A stretch of 64,000 nt of DNA from an uncultured Pirellulaceae bacterium (GTDB taxonomy: Bacteria; Planctomycetota; Planctomycetia; Pirellulales; Pirellulaceae), in NCBI GenBank assembly GCA_937941455.1, contig CALDHM010000013.1, forward strand, positions 1 to 64,000, written 5' to 3'. The notes under the pieces were generated by a model. The model was not told the origin of the DNA and searched no databases. It saw only the letters and a program-made list of their open reading frames with translations. The number at the start of each line of letters is the position of its first letter. Positions within the stretch are counted from its first letter, which is position 1. This document shows, piece by piece, positions 44,581 to 53,447 of the stretch. The position numbers and the translations under genes were made by a program.

Positions 44581-47043
44581 ATGACAAAACCGACACTTCA
44601 TTTGATCTGCAATGCGCATCTCGATCCGGTATGGCAATGGCGCTGGGAAGAAGGTTGTGCGGAGGCCTTGTCGACATTTGGCACGGCCGTGGATTTGCTG
44701 GCTGAGCATCCCAGCTTGATCTTCAATCACAATGAGTCGGTTTTATATCGCTGGGTCGAGCACCACGATCCGCAGTTGTTCGCGGAGATTCGCCGCTGGG
44801 TGGCGGCGGGACGTTGGTCGATTGCGGGGGGATGGTACTTGCAGCCGGACGCGAATTTGCCGGGGCTGGAAGCGTTCGTGCGGCACATCGCCGAAGGGCG
44901 GCAATATTTTTGGCAGCGATTCGGTGTGCGTCCGCGGGTGGCTTACAACTTCGATTCGTTCGGCCATCACGGAGGATTGCCGCAGCTGTTGCGCTTGGCC
45001 GGCTATGAGATGTACGTCCACATGCGACCGGATGTCAACGATTTGACGCTGCCATCCGACGTTTATCGATGGCAAGGAGTGGACGGGTCGGAAATTTTAG
45101 CGTTACGGATCGCGGTGGGGCTGTACCACACCGAGCGGGACAACATCGGGCAACGACTGGCGGAAGGCCGCGCGTTGGCTTTGCGGCTCGGGCGCGATGT
45201 TCCCGTATTCTGGGGCTTGGGTAATCACGGCGGAGGAGCCACGCGGGAAGACCTGCGGATCATCGACGACTTCATGCGCTCACAGACCGATGTTCAGGTC
45301 GTCCATAGTACCTTGGAGCAAGTGCTCGACAGTCTGCAGCCATGGGCAGCGACCGCGCCGCTCGTGCAAGGCGATTTGCAACGGGTCTTCACCGGTTGTT
45401 ACACGTCCCTGTCGCGAATCAAGCGACGAGCGCGGACGAGTCTGGCTGGGCTCGTGCAGTGCGAAGCGCTGTGCACGGCGGCCTGGTGGCAAGGGCAACA
45501 GGCGTATCCCGCGGCGACGCTGGACAGCCTGTGGCGCGATCACCTTTTCAATGACTTCCATGATATTCTGCCGGGGACTTGTACCGAGCCTGCTGAGCAG
45601 GACGCGCTCGATGCCTACGGCCGCGTGTCGCACACACTGCGGCAATTGCGATTGGCGGCAGTGACGGACTTGTTCGTCGGAGAGCCGCAACAATGCGACT
45701 TGCCAGTGCTTGTGGCCCATACGAATCTGGCACTGGATAACGTGCCCATCGAGATCGAATTCATGGTCGATCATCGGCCTTTGTGGACTGGGCTGTGGCA
45801 CACCCGTTTGTACGCGGCCGGTGGTGAGGAAATTCCGGCTCAAGAGGAGCAGCCGGCCGCGCGACTTCCTTTCAATGATTGGCGACGAAAACTTGTGGCG
45901 ATGGTCGAACCTCCCGCCCTCGGGCTGCAGCCGTTGGAAATCAAGCGGTTCGCGGGGTTACAAGAAAGCAATCCCGCCGTCCCGACGCTGCGGCACCAGT
46001 TCGATGAGCGGCTGGGCCTGGTGAACGAGCTCTACACCAGTGCAGGAGCCCAATGTCTGACCGGACCTTTGCTCGCGCCGTTGGTCGTCAGCGATGAGGG
46101 TGATTCCTGGGGGACCGGATATTGGGAGTACAACGAGGTCACCGGTCACTTCGAACTTGAGCAGCCGCCGCGGCTGCTCTTCGCCGGCCCCATCCGTACT
46201 GTCTGGGAATCCCAGTTCGCCTTTCGATCGAGTCGACTGATGTTACAGACGATCGCTTACAGCCAGTGGCCAGTTCTCGAATTTCGATTTCTAGTGCATT
46301 GGAACGAGCCTCGGCAACGGCTCAAACTACAGGTGCCAACCATTTTCCGCGATACCTTGCCGCAATGTGAGATTCCTGGCGGAATGATCGAGCGGCCCAA
46401 CGATGGTGGGCACCATGTTCATGGACGCTGGTTGATGATGTGCGGTGAGACAGCCCAGGGTCCTGGGGCAGTCGGCATTGTCAACAGCGGCCAACATGGC
46501 ATCGATTGCCAAAACGGGAACGTCCAGCTATCGGTGCTCCGCAGTGCCGGTTACTGTCACGAGCGCGGCCAACCGCTCGATCGTGGTCCGGCATTTCGCT
46601 TTATGGATTTGGGGGAACATGAATTTCGCTTGTTGATTACCGCCGGCAGCCCCGACGAGGTACTGCAACGCTTGTCGGGCCTGGCCGATTGGCTTGACGC
46701 GCCTCCCGTGGTTTATGCCCACCTGCGGCCGCGACGCGCGGGCAAGCGTACCGAGTCGGAAGGGCCAGCGAACGCCGGAAGCCTTTCAACCATCCAACCG
46801 CTGCGTGATTTCGTGTCGGTCGAGCCTGCAACAGTTCGCCTGGTCGCCTGCAAAAAGGCGTTCGCCGCCGAGGCGCTGGTGCTGCGCCTCCACGAAACGA
46901 TTGGCAGAAGTTGTTCCGCCCGCATCAAGGTCGCCGGCTTATCGGATAAAATCGAGGTATCGTTCCGTCCGTTCGAATTGAGGACGCTGCGCGTCGAACG
47001 AAACGGCCAAGTCAGCGCGGTGAATCTGATCGACGAAGTCTAG
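44581..47043 (+). CDS. GH38-family alpha-mannosidase-like glycoside hydrolase
   Basis: The 820-residue protein starts with LHLICNAHLDPVWQWRWEEG, the zinc-binding His and Asp of GH38. It has the nucleophile-bearing NFDSFGHHGGLPQLL (about 121-135) and the second zinc His in GLGNHGGGATRED. A helical middle domain (about 265-370, with DHLFNDFHDILPGTCTEP) and a beta-sandwich C-terminal half follow. GH38 enzymes cut alpha-mannosides with retention. There is no signal peptide, so it acts in the cytoplasm on imported oligosaccharides, matching the symporter upstream. It is followed after 8 bases by the PhyH gene. Confidence 0.92.
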   Translation: MTKPTLHLICNAHLDPVWQWRWEEGCAEALSTFGTAVDLLAEHPSLIFNHNESVLYRWVEHHDPQLFAEIRRWVAAGRWSIAGGWYLQPDANLPGLEAFVRHIAEGRQYFWQRFGVRPRVAYNFDSFGHHGGLPQLLRLAGYEMYVHMRPDVNDLTLPSDVYRWQGVDGSEILALRIAVGLYHTERDNIGQRLAEGRALALRLGRDVPVFWGLGNHGGGATREDLRIIDDFMRSQTDVQVVHSTLEQVLDSLQPWAATAPLVQGDLQRVFTGCYTSLSRIKRRARTSLAGLVQCEALCTAAWWQGQQAYPAATLDSLWRDHLFNDFHDILPGTCTEPAEQDALDAYGRVSHTLRQLRLAAVTDLFVGEPQQCDLPVLVAHTNLALDNVPIEIEFMVDHRPLWTGLWHTRLYAAGGEEIPAQEEQPAARLPFNDWRRKLVAMVEPPALGLQPLEIKRFAGLQESNPAVPTLRHQFDERLGLVNELYTSAGAQCLTGPLLAPLVVSDEGDSWGTGYWEYNEVTGHFELEQPPRLLFAGPIRTVWESQFAFRSSRLMLQTIAYSQWPVLEFRFLVHWNEPRQRLKLQVPTIFRDTLPQCEIPGGMIERPNDGGHHVHGRWLMMCGETAQGPGAVGIVNSGQHGIDCQNGNVQLSVLRSAGYCHERGQPLDRGPAFRFMDLGEHEFRLLITAGSPDEVLQRLSGLADWLDAPPVVYAHLRPRRAGKRTESEGPANAGSLSTIQPLRDFVSVEPATVRLVACKKAFAAEALVLRLHETIGRSCSARIKVAGLSDKIEVSFRPFELRTLRVERNGQVSAVNLIDEV

Positions 47044-47051
47044 ATAACGCT

Positions 47052-47861
47052 ATGCACACCACCACGTTTTCGCCACAATCACTTTCGGAAGCTCGGCAAC
47101 AATACGAGCGCGATGGCTATGCGATCTTTCGCAATGTCTTGGATGCCAATTTGATCGCCGAGGCGCGGGATCATGTCGAGTGGCTGATGCGAAAAAATCC
47201 CCATCTGCGCCCAGAACAATTTCATCATCCGCTGATGCGCAACGATCCCTTCTGGGTGCGGCTCATCAGCGATGACCGCTTGCTGGACGTCGCCGAGCAG
47301 TTCATCGGCCCGCACATCGCGCTCTTTTCGTCCCATTACATTTGCAAGCCACCGCGCGATGGCCAAGCTGTCCTTTGGCACCAAGATGGCTCCTACTGGC
47401 CATTGGACCCCATGGAAGTGATCACGCTCTGGCTAGCGGTCGACGACTCGACCACCGAAAACGGATGCCTGCGCGTGATTCCCGGGACACAACATCTCAG
47501 TTTGCAACCGATGCAGGCGCGTCAGGATATGGCTAATGTGCTGGAGTCGGAAATCGATCCTGCTCTGGTGGACGAGAGCAAGGCGATCGATGTCGAATTG
47601 CAGGCTGGCGACGTTTCGGTACATCATCCGAATGTTATCCATGGCTCTAACGCCAACACATCCGAACGGCGACGCTGCGGTCTGACGATCCGCTATATTC
47701 CCACGACGACGCGCGTGACCAATGCGGACTTTTTCGAGAATCTGTTTTTGCTCCGGGGCAATCCTGTGCCAGGCATCAACTCCTATCGGCCGTTTCCGCC
47801 TTACCGGGCCGGTGAGCACATGGAGTTTCGCGGCTGCACAACATGGCCTCAGCGCGGATAG
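47052..47861 (+). CDS. Phytanoyl-CoA dioxygenase (PhyH) family Fe(II)/2-oxoglutarate oxygenase
   Basis: The 269-residue cytoplasmic protein has the iron-binding His-x-Asp in VLWHQDGSYWPLDP, TTENGCLRVIPGTQHLS, and the distal His in HHPNVIHGSNANTSERRR with a 2-oxoglutarate-binding Arg after it. These are the full catalytic set of the family. The substrate is unknown; bacterial members hydroxylate diverse small molecules. It lies between the mannosidase (8 bases) and the ribokinase, so it belongs to the same unit and may modify the sugar-derived substrate. Confidence 0.9.
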   Translation: MHTTTFSPQSLSEARQQYERDGYAIFRNVLDANLIAEARDHVEWLMRKNPHLRPEQFHHPLMRNDPFWVRLISDDRLLDVAEQFIGPHIALFSSHYICKPPRDGQAVLWHQDGSYWPLDPMEVITLWLAVDDSTTENGCLRVIPGTQHLSLQPMQARQDMANVLESEIDPALVDESKAIDVELQAGDVSVHHPNVIHGSNANTSERRRCGLTIRYIPTTTRVTNADFFENLFLLRGNPVPGINSYRPFPPYRAGEHMEFRGCTTWPQRG

Positions 47862-47867
47862 GTGGAC

Positions 47868-48836
47868 ATGGGAAAGGTCGTGGTGTTCGGCAGCGCCAAC
47901 ACCGATCTGGTGCTGAGGGTGGACGAGTTGCCTCAGCCGGGCGCAACGGTGCTTGGCCAGCAATTCTTTCAAGCGGCTGGAGGTAAGGGCGCCAATCAAG
48001 CCGTCGCGGCGGCTCGTGCTGCTCGTCGTGAATGTGCAACGTCTGGCAACTTGGTCCACTCGGTAGTCTTCGTCAGTGCCGTTGGAAACGACGCCTATGG
48101 CCAGCGGACACGAGACGAACTGGCCCGCGAGTCGATCGAGCTGCATCACCTCCGAGTCGTTCCGGACTTGCCATCGGGAGTTGCCCTGATCATGGTTGAT
48201 TGCCAGGGACACAATATGATCGGTGTCGCTCCTGGAGCGAATGAACGCGTTGATCAAGACTTCGTCGCGTCATTGCCCGATGCCTTATTTCAAGAGTCCC
48301 GCGTGGTGTTGGCCCAGCTGGAAATCCCGATTCCGGCAGTCCAAGCAGCCTTGCGTCGCGGCCGCGCGGCGGGAGCCATCACCCTACTCAATCCCGCCCC
48401 CCCCGATCCTCGTGTCGTCGAAAGCGGCCTGTTGGCCGATGTGGATCTGCTCGTCCTGAACGAGCACGAAGCGGCAGTGTTGGGTGGCCAAGTGACGCAG
48501 CCGCACGACGATTGGGGCGCGGTCGCTGATCGCTTTCACCAGTGGGGGGTGTCGAGCGTGGTGATCACCTTGGGGCGAGACGGCTTTTTTCTGAGCACGG
48601 CAGACCAGCGTTACGCTGAGGTGGGTTTGCCGGTCGAGGCGGTCGATACCGTGGCGGCAGGCGATACTTTTGTCGGGGTCATGGCTTGCCGACTGGCAGA
48701 GGGTGCTGGTGTGCGCGAAGCGGCATGCTGGGGCAATGTCGCCGCAGCAATCTCAGTCACCCGCCCCGGGGCTCAACCCTCGATTCCGCATCGATACGAA
48801 ATCGAAGCCATGCTTTCTCGCCTCGGCCACAAGTGA
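47868..48836 (+). CDS. rbsK: Ribokinase-like PfkB-family sugar kinase
   Basis: The 322-residue PfkB-family kinase has VVVFGSANTDLVLRVDELPQ at the start, the sugar-binding AAGGKGANQAVAAARA, and the ATP/catalytic motif VDTVAAGDTFVGVMA with the general-base Asp. Ribokinases phosphorylate ribose or related sugars with ATP. ATG 47868 gives the family-standard N-terminus; GTG 47862, which directly follows the previous stop, would add two residues. It ends the symporter-GH38-PhyH-kinase unit. Exact sugar specificity cannot be told, so the symbol is by similarity. Confidence 0.85.
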   Translation: MGKVVVFGSANTDLVLRVDELPQPGATVLGQQFFQAAGGKGANQAVAAARAARRECATSGNLVHSVVFVSAVGNDAYGQRTRDELARESIELHHLRVVPDLPSGVALIMVDCQGHNMIGVAPGANERVDQDFVASLPDALFQESRVVLAQLEIPIPAVQAALRRGRAAGAITLLNPAPPDPRVVESGLLADVDLLVLNEHEAAVLGGQVTQPHDDWGAVADRFHQWGVSSVVITLGRDGFFLSTADQRYAEVGLPVEAVDTVAAGDTFVGVMACRLAEGAGVREAACWGNVAAAISVTRPGAQPSIPHRYEIEAMLSRLGHK

Positions 48837-48924
48837 TGGTCAAGGGTTTTCGGAAAGGGTTTGATCGGTGTGAACTCGCCTCGTGACCTATGGCCCCTGA
48901 GCTAACTTCAACAGCGAGCATTGT

Positions 48925-51750
48925 TTGCAAAAGCCAAAGTCCAATCCGAAGCAACCCTCCGAACTACGCGATGTCATTGCCCTGCGCGGCGTGCGGGTGC
49001 ACAACCTTCAAGCGATCGACGTCGACCTGCCCCACGGGGAAATCATCGTGGTGACGGGCCCGAGCGGTTGTGGCAAGAGCTCTTTGGCCATCGATACGGT
49101 TTTCGCCGAAGGCCAGCGGCAATATATCGAGACCCTCTCAGCCTTTACCCGCCAGTATCTCGATCAAATGCCGGCAGCCGATGTGGATGCCATCACCGGT
49201 CTGCTGCCGACGGTCAAAATCGATCAACATTCGACGGCCGTAGGACCGCGCAGTACCGTTGGCACGATTACGGAGATTCATGATTTCTTGCGTGTTCTTT
49301 TTGCCCGTGTCGGCGAAGTATCTTGTTATCGCTGCGGTGCCGCCATCGGGCAACAGACCAGCGCCGACATCCAACGCTGGATCCAGCGACAGCCCGAGGG
49401 AACCAAGCTGATGGTGCTGGCCCCTCTGGTGCGGGGGCGGAAAGGAAAACACTTGGAGGTCCTGGAACAGATTCGCGCCGAACGCCTGGTACGCGTTCGC
49501 ATCGATGGTGAGTTGTTCGATATCGAAAATGTTCCCCCGCTCGATTCGCGGCGGGCTCACACGATCGAGGCGGTCACCGATCGCATCATCGTTCGTCCAG
49601 GAAACGATGATCGCCTCCGCGAATCGATTGATTTGGCGATTCGCCTGACGGGACGCTTGGTCGGGGTTTCATATCAGACCTCGTCCGGTGGCCAGGAATG
49701 GGCAGAGCGATTGTTCAGCACCGAACTTGCCTGCCCCACCTGCGAGATCAGCTATCCGGAGATCGAGCCGCGAACATTCAGCTTCAACAGTCCCCACGGC
49801 GCATGCGCGACTTGCCAAGGTTTGGGAGTCACCGAGCAATTTGACCCCGATCGGTTGATCCCGGAACGCCACAAGTCGTTGGCTGGCGGTGCCGTATCGG
49901 CCTGGCGAATCTTAGATCGGAAACAACTGGCAAAGCGTCTGGACAACCTGGCGCCGCTGCTAAAAAAACTGTCGATTGCCCCTGAAACATCGCTCGCCGA
50001 TCTCTCCGCTAAATCCTGGCAGGCCTTGTGGGATGGGACAGGTAAAGAGCCCGGATTGATGCGAGCGATCGAGGCGGAGTGGGCCACGGCGATCGATCCG
50101 CGCGTCTATGAGACTTTGGAGCAGGCGCGGGTGTCCCTTCCTTGTGGTGCTTGCGATGGAACGCGACTTGGTCCGACCGCGCGCGCCGTCCGGATCGCCG
50201 GTCTTACTATTGGCGATGTGGCGAAACTCCCACTGACCGACGCCGCGGGGTGGCTCGAGGGTCTACTGTCGGATCTGCGCGAACAACCGCAGGCGCAATT
50301 GGTAATTCGCGAAATCGTTCATCGCTTGCAATTTCTGGATCACGTTGGCGTTTCTTACTTGACTCTCGATCGAGCCGGCTCGACCCTCAGCGGTGGAGAA
50401 TTGCAACGCGTACGATTGGCCAGCGCGATCGGCACCGGTCTGACGAATGTTTGCTTTGTGCTCGACGAACCGTCGATCGGCTTGCACGCTCGCGACAATG
50501 ATCGGTTGATCACCGCCATCGCTGCGCTGCGCGACGCTGGAAACACGATTCTGGTGGTCGAGCACGATGAAGCGGTCATGCGAGCGGCCGATCGTATTGT
50601 CGACCTCGGCCCTGGTGCCGGAGCCCAAGGTGGGCGAATCGTCGCGCAGGGCGCCCCCCGCAGCGTCGAACGGTCTGCCTCGCTGACCGCGGACTATTTG
50701 TCTGGTCGGCACGAGATCGCGCTCCCCAGTCGGCGCCGCGAGCCCACCGAGCGGCGAATACGTCTGACGGGCTGCCGCGGTCACAATCTCAAACACGTCG
50801 ATGTCGAAATCCCTTTGGGCCTGTTGGTGGCGGTAACCGGCGTGAGCGGTTCCGGCAAAAGTACGCTGATCAACCAAACCTTGGCCCCCGCTCTGACCAA
50901 TGAGCTGTACCACGCTCGTCGTCCTTGCGAACCGTTCGATACGCTGACTGGCGTTGAGTGGCTCGACAAATTCGTCGAAGTGGATCAACGTCCCATCGGT
51001 CGCAATTCACGAAGTTGCCCGGCGACCTACACGGGAGTGTTCGATGAAATCCGGCAAGTGTTCGCGTGGACGAAGCGGGCGAAGCAAGCGGGGTTCGGCC
51101 CAGGCCGCTTCAGCTTCAATAGTGGTCCGGGCCGTTGCAGCGAATGCCAAGGCTTGGGAGTGCGCAAACTGACTATGAAGTTTTTGCCCGATGTCACCGT
51201 CGTCTGCGGCACCTGCGATGGACACCGCTACAACGATCAAACGTTGAGCATTCGTTACCGGGATTTTTCGATTGCCGATGTCTTGGAAATGCCGATCAGC
51301 CAGGCCGCCGAGGTCTTTGCCGAATTTCCCCGCGTGCAGCGCGTGCTGCAAACGTTGGAACAAGTCGGTTTGGGCTATCTCTCCCTCGGTCAATCGGCGA
51401 CGACCCTTTCCGGTGGCGAAGCGCAACGTGTAAAGCTGGCGACAGAACTCAGTAGCCGTGAGACCGGCGCGGGACTGTATTTACTCGACGAGCCGACCAC
51501 GGGATTGCATTTCGAGGATGTGCGGCGACTTCTCGAAATTTTGCAGCAGCTCGTTGATCGTGGAAACACGGTGGTCGTCATCGAGCATCACCTCGATGTC
51601 ATCAAGACTGCCGATTGGATCATCGATCTTGGACCCGAAGGAGGCGCAGCGGGGGGGCAAATCATCGCCAACGGTCCACCCGAACAGGTCATGAATGTCG
51701 CCGAATCTCGGACCGGACAGTTTCTGCGAAAATATTTAATGAGGAAGTGA
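48925..51750 (+). CDS. uvrA: Excinuclease ABC subunit UvrA
   Basis: The 941-residue DNA-damage sensor ATPase of nucleotide excision repair has two ABC modules: P-loops GPSGCGKSS (about 48-56) and GVSGSGKST (about 640-650), signatures LSGGELQRVRLASA and LSGGEAQRVKLATE, and D-loop segments VLDEPSIGLHARD and LLDEPTTGLHFED. Zinc modules are CPTC...CATC and CSEC...CGTC, and RVRIDGELF lies in the UvrB-binding insertion. Length is normal. The only sensible start is TTG 48925, 88 bases after the kinase; no ATG occurs before the conserved LRGVRVHNL. No SOS box was recognised upstream. Confidence 0.96.
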   Translation: MQKPKSNPKQPSELRDVIALRGVRVHNLQAIDVDLPHGEIIVVTGPSGCGKSSLAIDTVFAEGQRQYIETLSAFTRQYLDQMPAADVDAITGLLPTVKIDQHSTAVGPRSTVGTITEIHDFLRVLFARVGEVSCYRCGAAIGQQTSADIQRWIQRQPEGTKLMVLAPLVRGRKGKHLEVLEQIRAERLVRVRIDGELFDIENVPPLDSRRAHTIEAVTDRIIVRPGNDDRLRESIDLAIRLTGRLVGVSYQTSSGGQEWAERLFSTELACPTCEISYPEIEPRTFSFNSPHGACATCQGLGVTEQFDPDRLIPERHKSLAGGAVSAWRILDRKQLAKRLDNLAPLLKKLSIAPETSLADLSAKSWQALWDGTGKEPGLMRAIEAEWATAIDPRVYETLEQARVSLPCGACDGTRLGPTARAVRIAGLTIGDVAKLPLTDAAGWLEGLLSDLREQPQAQLVIREIVHRLQFLDHVGVSYLTLDRAGSTLSGGELQRVRLASAIGTGLTNVCFVLDEPSIGLHARDNDRLITAIAALRDAGNTILVVEHDEAVMRAADRIVDLGPGAGAQGGRIVAQGAPRSVERSASLTADYLSGRHEIALPSRRREPTERRIRLTGCRGHNLKHVDVEIPLGLLVAVTGVSGSGKSTLINQTLAPALTNELYHARRPCEPFDTLTGVEWLDKFVEVDQRPIGRNSRSCPATYTGVFDEIRQVFAWTKRAKQAGFGPGRFSFNSGPGRCSECQGLGVRKLTMKFLPDVTVVCGTCDGHRYNDQTLSIRYRDFSIADVLEMPISQAAEVFAEFPRVQRVLQTLEQVGLGYLSLGQSATTLSGGEAQRVKLATELSSRETGAGLYLLDEPTTGLHFEDVRRLLEILQQLVDRGNTVVVIEHHLDVIKTADWIIDLGPEGGAAGGQIIANGPPEQVMNVAESRTGQFLRKYLMRK

Positions 51751-51791
51751 TTTATCGAATCGTCTGTCTAGGCATTGATCCACCACTGATA

Positions 51792-51861
51792 GACTAAAGC
51801 GTTAGCTCCCAGTGATGACAAGAACCGCGGGCCAACGCCCGGCGGCAGGCGGGATTTCGGG
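51792..51861 (-). repeat. Palindromic intergenic element, degenerate copy G
   Basis: On the minus strand it shows CCCGCCTGCCGCCGGGCG, TTGGCCCGCGGTTCTTG and GGGAGCTAACGCTTT in the family order. Outer ends are not preserved. It lies between the convergent uvrA and glycosyltransferase genes. Confidence 0.55.
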
Positions 51862-52013
51862 TAATGACCAGTTGCGTAGGCCGCGTGCGGAGGGAGGTCC
51901 CTCGAACATTCTCGAATTGGTCCGGCCGACAGCGCGAAATCATTTCTCTGGAAATACGTGGCCGCCTTTGGTGCTGCCGCGACCATGGATAACGCAACGG
52001 CGGTCACTGACCG

Positions 52014-53123
52014 CTACGCTGCTCGACGCAGCCTCGCGCGTTGCGATGCTAAAAGTCGTTCGTAGGTTTGTTCCACCATCCGCGTTAACACCTCGGGGGC
52101 GAACCTTTCCTGTACCGTCTGCCGCGCATGAGTTGCCATTTGAGCGCGTCGCTCGGCATCATACGCTGCCGCGATGACCGCTGCGGCCAAAGCCGACGGG
52201 TTATCCGGCGGAACCAACCAACCCGTTTTGTCGTGATCCACGATCTCCGTCAAACCGCCTACCGCGCTGGCGACAACGGGAATCCCAGCCGCTTGAGATT
52301 CGATAGCCACCAAGCCTAGAGGTTCTTTGAGGCTGGGGATGACGGTTAAATCCAGCGCTTGCAGGTATTCGTTGACATTGTTGCGAATGCCGAGCCATTT
52401 GATCCGCCGCATGAGGCGGTGCCGCAGAATAAACCGGCGGATCCGTTTGACATAACTTTCATCACGATGGAAACGGCCAATGAATGCTACTCGCGCATGC
52501 GGGACCTCCTCGAGAATCTGCGGCAGGGCGTGGACCAGCACCTCCTGACCCTTCCGCGGAATAACGCCCCCGATGACTCCCACCAAAAACTCATGCGCGC
52601 CGTCATCCACATGCAATTCCCGCCGCAACCGCAGTCGGTGACGGGGATCCGTATTCAAGAATCGCTCTAGGTCGACGAAGCAGTGAATGGTCTCCAAACG
52701 ACGACTCGGCACGCGGATCGTGTAACGCAAAAAATCGTGCGTCGCAGCGGAGTTGGCAATCACCAAATCGTGAAAATGCCATTGCGGGTGCAATCGCGGC
52801 GCATGGCAAGTGGCGATGGTCGGCACCCGCGTGAGTAGCCTGAGGAACACGCCAAAGTGATTCGCTCGGCTCATGTGCGTGTGCACGATGTCAAAGCGTT
52901 CCCGCTGAATCATGCGGGCCGTCCGCAGCAAGTCGGTAGGAGGTAGCCGATTCATGTTGGAGCAGATCAAGGGCACCGTAAGCGGTTGCCGCTCGAGCCA
53001 GGACTCCCGGCGCGCCATCAGGGTGACGTCATGCCCCTCCCTGCGCAGCCGCTCCGCCAGGGCCTTGGCGTACACCAAGGCCCCATTCACTTCGCGACCA
53101 GATACGATTTGCAGGATTTTCAC
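52014..53123 (-). CDS. GT4-family glycosyltransferase
   Basis: The 369-residue GT-B glycosyltransferase starts at GTG 53123, which gives the classic MKILQIVSGREVNGALVYA; a TTG at 53192 would add 23 residues with no family likeness. The N-terminal acceptor half has IVHTHMSRANHFGVFLR. The C-terminal half has VGVIGGVIPRKGQEVLVHAL and the nucleotide-sugar EX7E motif in PSLKEPLGLVAIESQAAGIP. It adds a sugar to a lipid or polysaccharide at the cytoplasmic face; donor and acceptor are unknown. It stands alone, without a visible glycan cluster. Confidence 0.9.
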   Translation of the reverse strand: MKILQIVSGREVNGALVYAKALAERLRREGHDVTLMARRESWLERQPLTVPLICSNMNRLPPTDLLRTARMIQRERFDIVHTHMSRANHFGVFLRLLTRVPTIATCHAPRLHPQWHFHDLVIANSAATHDFLRYTIRVPSRRLETIHCFVDLERFLNTDPRHRLRLRRELHVDDGAHEFLVGVIGGVIPRKGQEVLVHALPQILEEVPHARVAFIGRFHRDESYVKRIRRFILRHRLMRRIKWLGIRNNVNEYLQALDLTVIPSLKEPLGLVAIESQAAGIPVVASAVGGLTEIVDHDKTGWLVPPDNPSALAAAVIAAAYDAERRAQMATHARQTVQERFAPEVLTRMVEQTYERLLASQRARLRRAA

Positions 53124-53447
53124 GCTTCGAAAAATGGGTCCGGGAGGGGCTTGCAAGTGCCTAATAGCAGCAAAATCGCTGGCCTCAGTCAAGGTCAGTC
53201 TTGGAAACCGTTTCGTTTCGGGTGGTCTCCCGACCAGGACGATTTGGACTTTGAGCCTATCCCAGAACTGTCAGCCGCCCAAGCCGATAGGAAAAGCTTT
53301 GAAGTTGCGATCTGGCAGACTTCTTGTGGAAATTTTAACTCGAAGCCTCAGCGAGGGACCGTTCCTCGCTGATGCTGCGGGCTGGCGAGATGCTGCGGGC
53401 TGGCGAAGGTAAATAATGATCCGCGGCTTGCCTTAACCACGCCGTGG
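53124..53447. other. Intergenic region between glycosyltransferase and pseudo-trypsin genes
   Basis: It contains a CAGCGAGG/CCTCGCTG hairpin (about 53349-53371) and the 18-base tandem duplication listed next. A stretch near 53248-53290 faintly recalls the palindromic element but is too eroded to list. No gene is seen. Confidence 0.4.
53371..53406. repeat. Perfect 18-base tandem duplication
   Basis: GATGCTGCGGGCTGGCGA occurs twice head to tail with no change, so the duplication is recent. It lies in non-coding sequence downstream of the pseudo-trypsin gene. Confidence 0.8.

Noticed and set aside
53248-53290. Possible ninth copy of the palindromic element
   Set aside because: Only CTGTCAGCCGCC and nearby bases fit; the centre and right end cannot be aligned.
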